This document shows positions 18,809 through 25,344 of a stretch of 32,491 nt of DNA, piece by piece. The position numbers were made by a program, and so were the translations under genes. Source of the DNA: Bacillus sp. IITD106 (GTDB lineage Bacteria; Bacillota; Bacilli; Bacillales; Bacillaceae_C); assembly GCF_019459225.1 (NCBI RefSeq), contig NZ_JAIAZY010000045.1, forward strand, positions 1 to 32,491, read 5' to 3'. Below the pieces are notes generated by a model, which worked only from the letters and a program-made list of their open reading frames with translations, was not told the origin of the DNA and ran no database searches. How positions within the stretch are numbered: the first letter of the stretch is position 1; every line of letters begins with the position of its first letter.

Positions 18809-18852
18809 AACATGCGAGACATTTTTTCTCGCCTGTAAAGGAGGCAGCCAGG

Positions 18853-19020
18853 ATGCGCAATAAAGCAAAGGATTTCCCTTACAAAAACGACAACAAATTC
18901 GAGGGTGAGCCTCGTGCTAAACCTGAATATGCTTCTAAACGCGCCAACGGGACGACAAACACGAATCCCCAAGAAAGAATGCGTGCTTCTGGCGCTCGAG
19001 AAGATGAAGATCATAGTTAG
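18853..19020 (+). CDS. sspK: Minor acid-soluble spore protein SspK
   Basis: 55 aa, basic and rich in Asn, Lys, Arg and Ala. The core [13 protein letters not shown] and the later [10 protein letters not shown] match B. subtilis SspK, a minor spore-core protein made in the forespore. AGGAGG lies before the ATG. The C-terminus (GAREDEDHS) is slightly longer than in B. subtilis. In B. subtilis several genes separate sspK from yfhP; here they are adjacent. A sigma-G-like promoter is at 18779-18808. Confidence 0.93.
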   Translation: MRNKAKDFPYKNDNKFEGEPRAKPEYASKRANGTTNTNPQERMRASGAREDEDHS

Positions 19021-19040
19021 ATTGTAAAGGGGAGAAAATC

Positions 19041-19202
19041 ATGAATAGCAATGAGAATTCTCACTTAAATAGACGCCTTAGCTCATTTAATCGCAACCAC
19101 TATAATCCGAAAAGGATGTTCAACCAAGTAAATGGGCAAACAGAACAGTCTCAATCATTAATCATTCTCGAAAACGACGTTGTCAAACGGCAAAAAAGAT
19201 AA
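19041..19202 (+). CDS. Small YpzG-like protein
   Basis: 53 aa starting MNSNENSHLNRRLSSFN. The second half contains NPKRMFNQVNGQTEQSQ and IILEN, which resembles the YpzG family of short spore-former proteins of unknown function (family assignment from memory, moderate certainty). AAAGGGGAG lies eight to ten bases before the ATG, and a hairpin terminator follows, so it is likely a real gene. It starts 20 bp after the sspK stop with no terminator between, so co-transcription with sspK in the forespore is likely. Confidence 0.7.
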   Translation: MNSNENSHLNRRLSSFNRNHYNPKRMFNQVNGQTEQSQSLIILENDVVKRQKR

Positions 19203-19212
19203 TGGTTTTGGA

Positions 19213-19246
19213 TCAGCGGGTCATTCCTCCCGCTGACCTATTTTAA
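19213..19246 (+). terminator. Terminator after the YpzG-like gene
   Basis: An 8 bp GC-rich stem TCAGCGGG (19213-19220) / CCCGCTGA (19229-19236), eight-base loop, then CCTATTTTAAT. It probably also limits the convergent yfhH transcript. Confidence 0.65.
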
Positions 19247-19552
19247 TAAAGAAATTGGCAATGCTTCTTCTTTTCCGGAGCCATTTAATCTATATCCCCA
19301 AGCAAAAACACCTTTTAAATAATCAATTTTAAAATATGTACCAGGCGCACCTTCAACTGAATAAATTTCTCCTGGCTTAAAATCTGCTGGATCCAATAAA
19401 TATGCCTGTGCCATAACCGCCTTTCTTTCCATCACTGCAAACTCATTTACTATTCCCAGTTGTTCCGCTTTACGCGCCTTTTCCTTCAATTGGGCAATCT
19501 CTTGTTTAAGCTCTGCTTCCGTCATCTCGCTATATCTTTTTTCTCTTTCCAA
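19238..19552 (-). CDS. yfhH: YfhH, DUF1811 protein
   Basis: 104 aa, equal to B. subtilis YfhH. I start at TTG 19552 (read MEREKRYSEMTEAEL) because AAGGTGG is eight bases upstream; a GTG at 19564 overlaps that ribosome site. An N-terminal coiled helical half (about 1-50) is followed by a small beta domain ending YLKGVFAWGYRLNGSGKEE, the DUF1811 hallmark. Function unknown. It lies ~60 bp downstream of recX on the same strand, as in B. subtilis, so the two are probably co-transcribed. Confidence 0.9.
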   Translation of the reverse strand: MEREKRYSEMTEAELKQEIAQLKEKARKAEQLGIVNEFAVMERKAVMAQAYLLDPADFKPGEIYSVEGAPGTYFKIDYLKGVFAWGYRLNGSGKEEALPISLLK

Positions 19553-19614
19553 TGTAGTTACCACCTTGTCTTTAATAGCTATATGTTTTTTCGATTTAGG
19601 AATCGAAACGATTC

Positions 19615-20406
19615 TTATCCATTTTCCTCCAAATACTTGTCAATTAAATCGATCGCAAACCCTTTTCGATATAAAGCTTGTTTCATTTTTTGCTCATATT
19701 CGAAGCCGGTCAAATTTTGATATCTTCTATGTGCTTTCTCGGCCTGTATTTCCAAAGCATTCCACTCGTCATCGTCATTTTTTTCATATTCAATCTCATC
19801 AATAGCGATCGATATAATATTAAATGAAAAACCTTTTGTTACTAAAAATTGTTCAATTTTTTGCTTGAGAAACTTTTCGGAAAGTTTGCTGTTTTGTTTT
19901 GCAACTTTATTTCCAAGCAGAATCGCATGTTCAATTTGTTGCTCTTCAGAATAATGGCCCATTGCCTCTTCAATCAATTGATCGTTTATTCCTTTTTGCT
20001 TTAATTCCTGCTTGATTGTCATCGGACCTTTTTTTCCGCCATTTACTTGGGTACGTACATAGGCAGACGCAAATTCAAAATCGTCGACGTATTTCCGTTC
20101 GGCCAACTCTAATAAAACAGCTTGAATGACAGGCTCGTCCCATTCTTTTTTCTTTAAATGCTGCCGAATCTCTTCTTTGGAACGCATTCTAAAAGATAAA
20201 AAGTTGACTGCCGCATTCAACGCTTTCCTTATCTCATCTTCATACTGAATTTGGGTGATGTCAAACTCAGACAATTCCTTCCCCTTCGTTAATTGGTAGC
20301 GAATTAGAACTTCTTCATCGACACCAAAAGCAAAGGCTTCGTCAAGATAAATATTATATCGATCCTTACTATTTTTTTGCGTCGTGATTTTCGTGATGAT
20401 TGGCAT
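19615..20406 (-). CDS. recX: RecX, regulator of RecA
   Basis: 263 aa, close to the B. subtilis length. It is all-helical, with the repeated three-helix RecX modules; the central one contains FRMRSKEEIRQHLKKKEW and the ERKYVDDFEFASAYVR helix, followed by GPMTIKQELKQKGI. RecX binds RecA filaments and modulates strand exchange and SOS induction. GAGGA lies upstream of the ATG. It is divergent from yfhE and yfhD. Confidence 0.93.
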   Translation of the reverse strand: MPIITKITTQKNSKDRYNIYLDEAFAFGVDEEVLIRYQLTKGKELSEFDITQIQYEDEIRKALNAAVNFLSFRMRSKEEIRQHLKKKEWDEPVIQAVLLELAERKYVDDFEFASAYVRTQVNGGKKGPMTIKQELKQKGINDQLIEEAMGHYSEEQQIEHAILLGNKVAKQNSKLSEKFLKQKIEQFLVTKGFSFNIISIAIDEIEYEKNDDDEWNALEIQAEKAHRRYQNLTGFEYEQKMKQALYRKGFAIDLIDKYLEENG

Positions 20407-20513
20407 TATACATCATCCTCTACTAATCGAATAATATTATCATTTTATCATATTATCTTCTTTGTATGTTTGAGCACGTAATGGGCAAAACATTAAGGAA
20501 GGAGGTGAAATAG

Positions 20514-20633
20514 ATGAGTAAACGAAAAGAAATGCAAACGAAAAGCACATTATCAACTACACAGGAAGTGCTGTATGGAAGAGAATTTAAAAGAGCGGAT
20601 AAAGCAGGCGGCTATACAAATGAACGAAAATAA
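20514..20633 (+). CDS. yfhE: YfhE-family small protein
   Basis: 39 aa starting MSKRKEMQTKSTLS, with the core STTQEVLYGREFKRADKAGG. This matches the short YfhE family, found only in spore-forming Bacillaceae and without known function. GGAGGTGA is an excellent ribosome site seven bases before the ATG. The position next to recX and yfhD agrees with the B. subtilis order yfhD-yfhE-yfhF-recX, with yfhF missing here. Confidence 0.85.
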   Translation: MSKRKEMQTKSTLSTTQEVLYGREFKRADKAGGYTNERK

Positions 20634-20680
20634 AACTGATAAAGAATTTTCAATCATACATAAACAAGGAGGACATTAAC

Positions 20681-20860
20681 ATGGGTCGTGACGATCGCCG
20701 TAAAGCTCGCGATAAGAACAAACAGAAACTTCCTCAAGTACCTCAAAACATGAAATCGGATGGATTGGACGTGGAGTTTTCCGAAGAACTGGCAGACCAC
20801 GATGATAAGGTCGCAAAGGAAAGATCTAAAGCAGCTGATAAAAGGGCAAAAAGAAAATAG
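20681..20860 (+). CDS. yfhD: YfhD-family small protein
   Basis: 59 aa, highly charged, with KLPQVPQNMKSDGLDVEFSE in the middle, the recognisable YfhD core, and a Lys/Arg-rich tail. It contains no membrane segment and is probably disordered. AAGGAGG lies nine bases before the ATG. It is 47 bp after yfhE and ends at a strong terminator, so yfhE-yfhD look like a two-gene unit. Function unknown; the family is limited to Bacillaceae. Confidence 0.88.
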   Translation: MGRDDRRKARDKNKQKLPQVPQNMKSDGLDVEFSEELADHDDKVAKERSKAADKRAKRK

Positions 20861-20862
20861 GT

Positions 20863-20900
20863 AAAATGGGGAGGAATTGTAATCGTTCCTTCCCATTTTT
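20863..20900 (+). terminator. Terminator after yfhD
   Basis: A 14 bp stem with one G-T pair, AAAATGGGGAGGAA (20863-20876) / TTCCTTCCCATTTT (20886-20899), then T. It marks the end of the conserved yfh block. Confidence 0.88.
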
Positions 20901-20957
20901 CTGCATCATTTACACATGTAGTTATCCCATCACTGTATATTAACGAACATGGTTTAT

Positions 20958-22034
20958 TTACGATAATTCCCATTTTAATCTAAACTTCTGATTCCCTTTG
21001 ATAAATGGTAACAATCTGCGGTCATCAGATACCACTCTACCTAAAACGTTGACCTTTTCATCAGCGCGAAGATTATTTAGTGTAATCTGTAATTCTCCTT
21101 GATATCGTCTATATTTTTCATTATCGATTGTAATGGAACCGATTGGACGCTGTACACAATTACTTGGGAGAATAGAACATTTCCCTATACTAGCATATTG
21201 TCTTGATTCTACAGATCGTATACAATCGCGTGCATGATCAGCTCTATTCGTATGTAGGGTTGGTAATTTTTTTATGAACTTGATATTCGTTTCTTTGCAT
21301 GCCTTACAACGCAATAATATTTCACCTTGTCGATAAGCTTCGAATTGTTCCAAAGCTATATCACTAATTTGAACGTCACCGATTAAAATTTTATCAACAT
21401 ACCCTTTATTTTTCAGTTCTAAATATGCTGCAAATGGTGAATACTCTCTATGGCTTTCAAGTGTTGGCAATTTAGCAAAAAGTGGGCCACGCAACGTTTC
21501 ATCACCAGGAATAAAGGCCATGACTATTAGTCCTTTTTCTTTTAACCACTTATTTCTTTCAATAAAATCTTCCCATCCCAAGCCTGTTTCAGGACGAGGA
21601 TAAAAATTATGCCAAGCTTCAACTTGATTAATATTTAACCCTTTATTTTTCATTCTATTTAATGATTCATTTGTAATAGTACTTGCATTTAGAGCTATTT
21701 TCATTTGATGAGATAATGCGACGATTGTATTTTCATCTATTCCATAATCAGTTCTTAAACCGGATAATCCCCAGTTCAATAATTCTTTCTCATTATTCCA
21801 GTCCAAGCCTAACATTTTTATAGACAGCGGCGAAATATCAGCCATTAATTCCATATCCAATTCTTTAGCTATGCTTCCTAACATGGATAGTTGTTCTTTA
21901 TATTCTGATGGATTATCTTCTGGTATGTGTAATGAGGTAAAAATAGATTTAAAACCATGTTCTTTCATTTTACGAAGATATAATCCTTGTTTTGAGATTT
22001 TTTCATAACCTAAATAGACCGAAACTCCAAGCAT
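20958..22034 (-). CDS. mupG: MupG-type 6-phospho-N-acetylmuramidase (DUF871)
   Basis: 358 aa TIM-barrel protein of the DUF871/MupG family with a C-terminal cyclophilin-like small domain. N-terminal MLGVSVYLGY, the barrel segments LMADISPLSI and GLSGLRTDYGI, and VEAWHNFYPRPETGL are characteristic. In S. aureus MupG splits MurNAc-6P-GlcNAc from recycled peptidoglycan in the cytoplasm. Here it follows the MurNAc PTS gene by 46 bp, consistent with the same role. GAGGTG lies before the ATG. The murQ gene needed to use the released MurNAc-6P is broken in this operon. Confidence 0.92.
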   Translation of the reverse strand: MLGVSVYLGYEKISKQGLYLRKMKEHGFKSIFTSLHIPEDNPSEYKEQLSMLGSIAKELDMELMADISPLSIKMLGLDWNNEKELLNWGLSGLRTDYGIDENTIVALSHQMKIALNASTITNESLNRMKNKGLNINQVEAWHNFYPRPETGLGWEDFIERNKWLKEKGLIVMAFIPGDETLRGPLFAKLPTLESHREYSPFAAYLELKNKGYVDKILIGDVQISDIALEQFEAYRQGEILLRCKACKETNIKFIKKLPTLHTNRADHARDCIRSVESRQYASIGKCSILPSNCVQRPIGSITIDNEKYRRYQGELQITLNNLRADEKVNVLGRVVSDDRRLLPFIKGNQKFRLKWELS

Positions 22035-22056
22035 TTTTTACACCTCATCTATAAAA

Positions 22057-22077
22057 GGGGGGGCAAAAACCCCCCCC
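22057..22077 (-). terminator. Poly-G/poly-C hairpin between murP and mupG
   Basis: Seven G (22057-22063), a six-base spacer CAAAAA, then eight C. On the message this is a G8-TTTTTG-C7 hairpin followed by TTTTATAG. It sits between two genes of one operon, so it may act as a partial terminator or stabilising hairpin. Homopolymer runs of this kind are also slippage-prone. Confidence 0.65.
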
Positions 22078-22080
22078 TAT

Positions 22081-23454
22081 TTAAATATCTCTAGCCATTT
22101 CTTCCTTAAAACCGAATGTATATGTGAAAAGAAATCCTCCTGCATAAGCAATGACGAGTCCAAGGAAATAAATAATATACTTGCCATCATCAATGAGAGG
22201 TATTAATGATAAACCCGAGACCCCAATACCTTTTGCGGCTGTTTGCATGGCGGCTTGGAAAGCACCGCCAACTGCTCCGCCCAAACATGCGGTAATAAAT
22301 GGTCTACCGAGCGGTAAAGTAACCCCATATAGCAAAGGTTCTCCAATTCCTAGAAATCCAACAGGTAGTGCCCCCTTAATAATATTTCTTAAGCGTTTGT
22401 TTTTCGTTTTAACAAAAATTGCTATTGCGGCACCAACTTGCCCTGCACCCGCCATCGCTAGAATAGGTAATAATGGCGTATTGCTAATCGTATTAATGAG
22501 TTCTAAATGAATGGGTGTTAAACCATGATGCAGTCCAACCATGACTAGCGGCAGGAAAAAGCCTGCGAGCACTGCACCTGCAACTACGCCTCCAACACTT
22601 ATTATAGAAGTTAACCCTTTTGTTATGCCATCTGATAGCATTCCCGCTATGGGCATGACCGCATAAATTGTAATAATTCCAACTGTTAATAAAGTAAATA
22701 ATGGCGTAAATATAATATCTATTGAATTAGGAATAATTTTTCTAAATCGCTTTTCAAAAAATGTCATTAACCATGCTGCTAGAATAACTCCAAATAATCC
22801 ACCACGGCCAACGACAAGAGCTTCACCGAAGATTGTAATATCAGGCAACATCGGACTGAATAACAATCCACCTGCAATGGCACCTAACACTGGTGTGCCG
22901 CCAAATTCTTTAGCCGTATTCCAACCTACAACAATAGCTAAATATGAAAATATAACGCTTCCAAATAAAAGTAATATCGACATCCATGTCGAGCCTTCTC
23001 CATAACCGGCGTTTTTGGCAAAGTTTGCAGCCCCATTAATAATTCCTGAAGCTACTAAGCCTGGAATTAATGGGATAAAAATATTTCCGATTCTCCGTAA
23101 AAAGTTTTTAAAAGGAGTTCTGTTTTTCTTCTTCATATTTTCTTTATTTAAAACAGCTTTTTCTTCAAATGTTAAGTCATCCGGATTGGACACTTCCCCT
23201 ACAGAAAATCCGGTAATTTTACTTACTTCAGCCGCCACCTTGTTAACCAACCCTGGTCCAATAACAACTTGTAGTGTATCATCTTCTACAACGCCCATAA
23301 CACCTTCTACTTGTTTTATTCCTGCTATATTCGCTTTAGAGTCATCTTTTAAGGACAATCTTAAACGAGTCATACAGTGAGCAACACTAAGGATATTTTC
23401 TTTTCCACCTACTTGAGCTAGGATGTCATTAGCCATTCTTTCTTCTTTTCTCAT
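22081..23454 (-). CDS. murP: PTS N-acetylmuramic acid transporter EIIBC, MurP
   Basis: 457 aa. The EIIB domain (about 1-90) has the phosphorylated Cys27 in SVAHCMTRLRLSL. A linker leads to an EIIC domain (about 110-450) with about ten membrane helices, including the GITKGLTSI and VGLHHGLTPIHLELI segments and the substrate-binding loop GFLGIGEPLLYGV. There is no EIIA domain, so an EIIA from another system must supply phosphate. The group fits the sucrose/MurNAc family; the adjacent mupG and broken murQ decide for MurNAc or the MurNAc-GlcNAc disaccharide. AGGGAGGG lies seven bases before the ATG. Confidence 0.9.
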   Translation of the reverse strand: MRKEERMANDILAQVGGKENILSVAHCMTRLRLSLKDDSKANIAGIKQVEGVMGVVEDDTLQVVIGPGLVNKVAAEVSKITGFSVGEVSNPDDLTFEEKAVLNKENMKKKNRTPFKNFLRRIGNIFIPLIPGLVASGIINGAANFAKNAGYGEGSTWMSILLLFGSVIFSYLAIVVGWNTAKEFGGTPVLGAIAGGLLFSPMLPDITIFGEALVVGRGGLFGVILAAWLMTFFEKRFRKIIPNSIDIIFTPLFTLLTVGIITIYAVMPIAGMLSDGITKGLTSIISVGGVVAGAVLAGFFLPLVMVGLHHGLTPIHLELINTISNTPLLPILAMAGAGQVGAAIAIFVKTKNKRLRNIIKGALPVGFLGIGEPLLYGVTLPLGRPFITACLGGAVGGAFQAAMQTAAKGIGVSGLSLIPLIDDGKYIIYFLGLVIAYAGGFLFTYTFGFKEEMARDI

Positions 23455-23476
23455 TCAAATACCCTCCCTCATGTAA

Positions 23477-23849
23477 TTAAAGCTTTGCGACGAAGCCGTT
23501 CGCTTTATTTATTCTTTCTACTTCTACAGCATTTGTAAACGCATTCATTTCTCCTGCAATAAGACCTTGCACCATTTCAGGGGTGAGCTAAATGTCGGAC
23601 CACATTCAACAGCATCTAAAATCCTAATCTTCCACTAGTACCTGCACCAACATAAATAAGTCTGCCTTTGTTTTGAAACGAATGAATAACGAGTTGAACG
23701 GCTTCATCAATATTAATAAGTTAATCTTTTATGATTTTCGAAATTTGTTCATCTTCCTCATTCATTACTTGTAATAATTGTATGGTTGTCATTTCATCTA
23801 AATTCATTGTTTTCTCATTTCTTTGTTCAGTGTTCAAATTCTCACACAA
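23477..23849 (-). pseudogene. murQ: Broken murQ (N-acetylmuramic acid 6-phosphate etherase)
   Basis: Reading the minus strand from TTG 23849 (AAAGGAG seven bases upstream) gives MCENLNTEQRNEKTMNLDEM and continues as MurQ until an in-frame TAA directly after IISKIIKD-like ISKIIKD. Past it the MurQ core [15 protein letters not shown] is intact. Then one base is missing before LDAVEC, and another shift follows near SSP / EMVQGLIAG. After AVE the reading jumps to KANGFVAKL and a stop, so most of the ~300 residue enzyme is deleted. Nonsense, two frameshifts and a large internal deletion make it non-functional. It is the first gene of the operon with murP and mupG. Confidence 0.9.
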
Positions 23850-23925
23850 TTTTCAACTCCTTTCTTGTTGATACTTTTACTATACCTTTCAACGAAACGA
23901 AATACCAATTAAAATTAAGAATTAT

Positions 23926-23940
23926 TGAAATTTCATTTCA
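23926..23940. promoter_or_regulatory. Palindrome upstream of murQ, possible MurR/RpiR site
   Basis: TGAAAT-TTC-ATTTCA is a perfect 6-3-6 inverted repeat, just upstream of a possible murQ promoter (minus strand TTGGTA, 18 bp, TATAGT near 23879-23908). RpiR-family regulators often bind TGAAA/TTTCA-type repeats. No murR gene is in the window, so the link is a guess. Confidence 0.4.
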
Positions 23941-23957
23941 GTACACCATCTTCCTGA

Positions 23958-23998
23958 CAAAAAAATCAGAAGAGCATTTATTTCGCCCTCCTGATTTA
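23958..23998 (-). terminator. Terminator after doxX-1
   Basis: AAATCAG and CTGATTT pair (23963-23969 / 23991-23997), and the minus strand then runs into TTTTTTG. It lies ~20 bp past the doxX stop. Confidence 0.7.
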
Positions 23999-24018
23999 TA
24001 TGCCATTTATATGCCTAC

Positions 24019-24525
24019 TCAATGTGCTGCTGCGCCTCGTATTTTTTTAAAGAAGTTTGTATCTTTAAATTTATTCATTTTTTCTTTTGTTAAGAAGTGG
24101 TCAAATCCATAATACTGTGTTCCTTTGATGACGAAGAGTAGAATGACAGCTAATGCTAGTAATATTGGATTAGTGCTTATAGTTCCAGCAAGCAGGAAGT
24201 TCAAGTTCATGAATGCTCCAGCGATTAATGCAGGTAAGGTTAGTGCGCCGACGATAAGACCTAAGCCAACTAGAATTTCTCCCCATGGGATAAGGATATT
24301 AATGATTTTCACGTTCGGCAATGCTACATTTTGTAAAAAATCTGCGTACCAGCCTTGAACTGCTGGAAATTCTCCACCTGCTTTTGCAATTGCACCTTGC
24401 AAGAATCCTCCTGCATCAAAAGCCCCTAACTTATGCCATCCAGCTTCCAACCACTGCAACCCTAGCCATATTCTTGCTACTGCCCAAATAATTGCAACGA
24501 AACGATTTTCGTACCATCTTTTCAT
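24019..24525 (-). CDS. DoxX-family membrane protein
   Basis: 168 aa with four predicted helices (about 10-28, 75-95, 97-118 and 122-143). The start WYENRFVAIIWAVARIWLG, the WLEAGWHKL segment and the LIPWGEILVGLGLIVG helix are typical of the DoxX family. Members include a subunit of an archaeal thiosulfate:quinone oxidoreductase and bacterial proteins linked to oxidant or quinone stress; the role of this one is not established. The frame opens at 24570, but AAGGAG before ATG 24525 sets the start. Two Rex/Fnr-like palindromes lie upstream. Confidence 0.88.
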   Translation of the reverse strand: MKRWYENRFVAIIWAVARIWLGLQWLEAGWHKLGAFDAGGFLQGAIAKAGGEFPAVQGWYADFLQNVALPNVKIINILIPWGEILVGLGLIVGALTLPALIAGAFMNLNFLLAGTISTNPILLALAVILLFVIKGTQYYGFDHFLTKEKMNKFKDTNFFKKIRGAAAH

Positions 24526-24558
24526 TTTTCTCACTCCTTGAGTTTTTTTGAAAGTTTT

Positions 24559-24576
24559 TTGTGAAATCATTCACAT
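24559..24576. promoter_or_regulatory. Rex/Fnr-type palindrome 1
   Basis: TTGTGAA-ATCA-TTCACAT, 34 bp before the doxX-1 start. It fits the Rex pattern TTGTGAA-N4-TTCACAA in 13 of 14 fixed positions and also the Fnr pattern TGTGA-N6-TCACA exactly. It would overlap the doxX-1 transcription start region. Confidence 0.7.
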
Positions 24577-24629
24577 ATTTTATTAAAAAAATATTAGTTC
24601 TTTGATCAGCTGATTTTCTTCTTTTTGTA

Positions 24630-24647
24630 TTGTGAATTATTTCACAT
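24630..24647. promoter_or_regulatory. Rex/Fnr-type palindrome 2
   Basis: TTGTGAA-TTAT-TTCACAT, a second copy of the same palindrome 71 bp from the first. Between them is another perfect palindrome, ATCAGCTGAT (24605-24614). Confidence 0.7.
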
Positions 24648-24753
24648 TTCCTTTACACTCTTAATATACAATGCTTTCTATATTTTAGCAATCCCCTTTT
24701 ATGCATTGTCACGAAATCGCCATAATGGAAAAAATTCCTTTATTCAGTCAGGT

Positions 24754-24782
24754 TTGTCCCAGGTCTAGCATACAGTTTTAAT
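24754..24782 (+). promoter_or_regulatory. Possible promoter of doxX-2
   Basis: TTGTCC (24754-24759), 17 bp, TTTAAT (24777-24782), about 30 bp before the TTG start. Moderate match only. Confidence 0.45.
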
Positions 24783-24811
24783 GTAGAGATACTGTTCAGG
24801 AGGGATAAAAG

Positions 24812-25162
24812 TTGATTACATCTTACAAATTGATTCGTTATGTAATAGCTTATGTGTTTATCATATCCGGTTTAATGAAACTCGTAAATGAAGATCTTGG
24901 AAGCGTATTTATGAATTTGGGACTGCCTTTCCCCCTTTATTTAATGTATGCCATCGCCTTCATTGAAATTGTTTGCGGAATCCTAATCTTGGCAGATAAA
25001 ATGGTGCACCATGCAGTTATTCCACTGATTGGAATCATGATTGCAGCAATTTTATTAACAAAAGTTCCTTCATTACGTACAGGATTCATGCAATTTGCTT
25101 TTAATGCGAGATTAGATATTGTGATGCTGGTGTTGTTGTGGGTTTTGTATAGGTGGAAGTAG
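24812..25162 (+). CDS. Small DoxX-like membrane protein
   Basis: 116 aa with four predicted helices covering most of the length. The motif FIISGLMKLVNED in the first helix and PLYLMYAIAFIEIVCGILIL in the second are DoxX-like. TTG is the start codon, with AGGAGGG seven bases upstream. It is divergent from the larger DoxX gene and shares the intergenic region with two redox-type palindromes, so both may answer to the same signal. Function unknown. Confidence 0.8.
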   Translation: MITSYKLIRYVIAYVFIISGLMKLVNEDLGSVFMNLGLPFPLYLMYAIAFIEIVCGILILADKMVHHAVIPLIGIMIAAILLTKVPSLRTGFMQFAFNARLDIVMLVLLWVLYRWK

Positions 25163-25192
25163 AGAAGGAATCATCCTTCTCTACTATTGTCT
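25158..25192. terminator. Terminator after doxX-2
   Basis: A perfect 12 bp stem AGTAGAGAAGGA / TCCTTCTCTACT with a four-base loop, overlapping the stop codon. The T-run is poor (ATTGTCTT). Confidence 0.7.
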
Positions 25193-25196
25193 TAAG

Positions 25197-25229
25197 TCAT
25201 AATGCGGTATTACCACCATCTATAGTGAT
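25197..25229 (-). pseudogene. 3' remnant of a second SDR gene
   Basis: The minus strand encodes ITIDGGNTAL and a stop, the C-terminus of a short-chain dehydrogenase. It is 28 of 33 bases identical to the end of the intact SDR gene at 27571-27603 (FTIDGGYTAL). The codons before it run into a stop, so only this tail survives. Nothing else is recognisable in 25230-25344. Confidence 0.7.
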
Positions 25230-25344
25230 GTTTCAAATGATTATGGACTTTTCATTTACTAATGAAGTCCTACTCCTAAAAACCATATACTTCTGACCAC
25301 CTAATCTAGCAGTGTGATCGTTTTTATTAAACCTTGCATCTATA

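Noticed and set aside
23786-24112. 108-codon plus-strand frame across the murQ remnant and doxX end
   Set aside because: It crosses the terminator, the murQ promoter region and the doxX 3' end, and reads as random hydrophobic sequence.
24605-24614. ATCAGCTGAT as a separate regulator site
   Set aside because: It is a perfect palindrome, but only 10 bp long and in A/T-rich DNA where such sites arise by chance; mentioned only with the Rex/Fnr-like sites.
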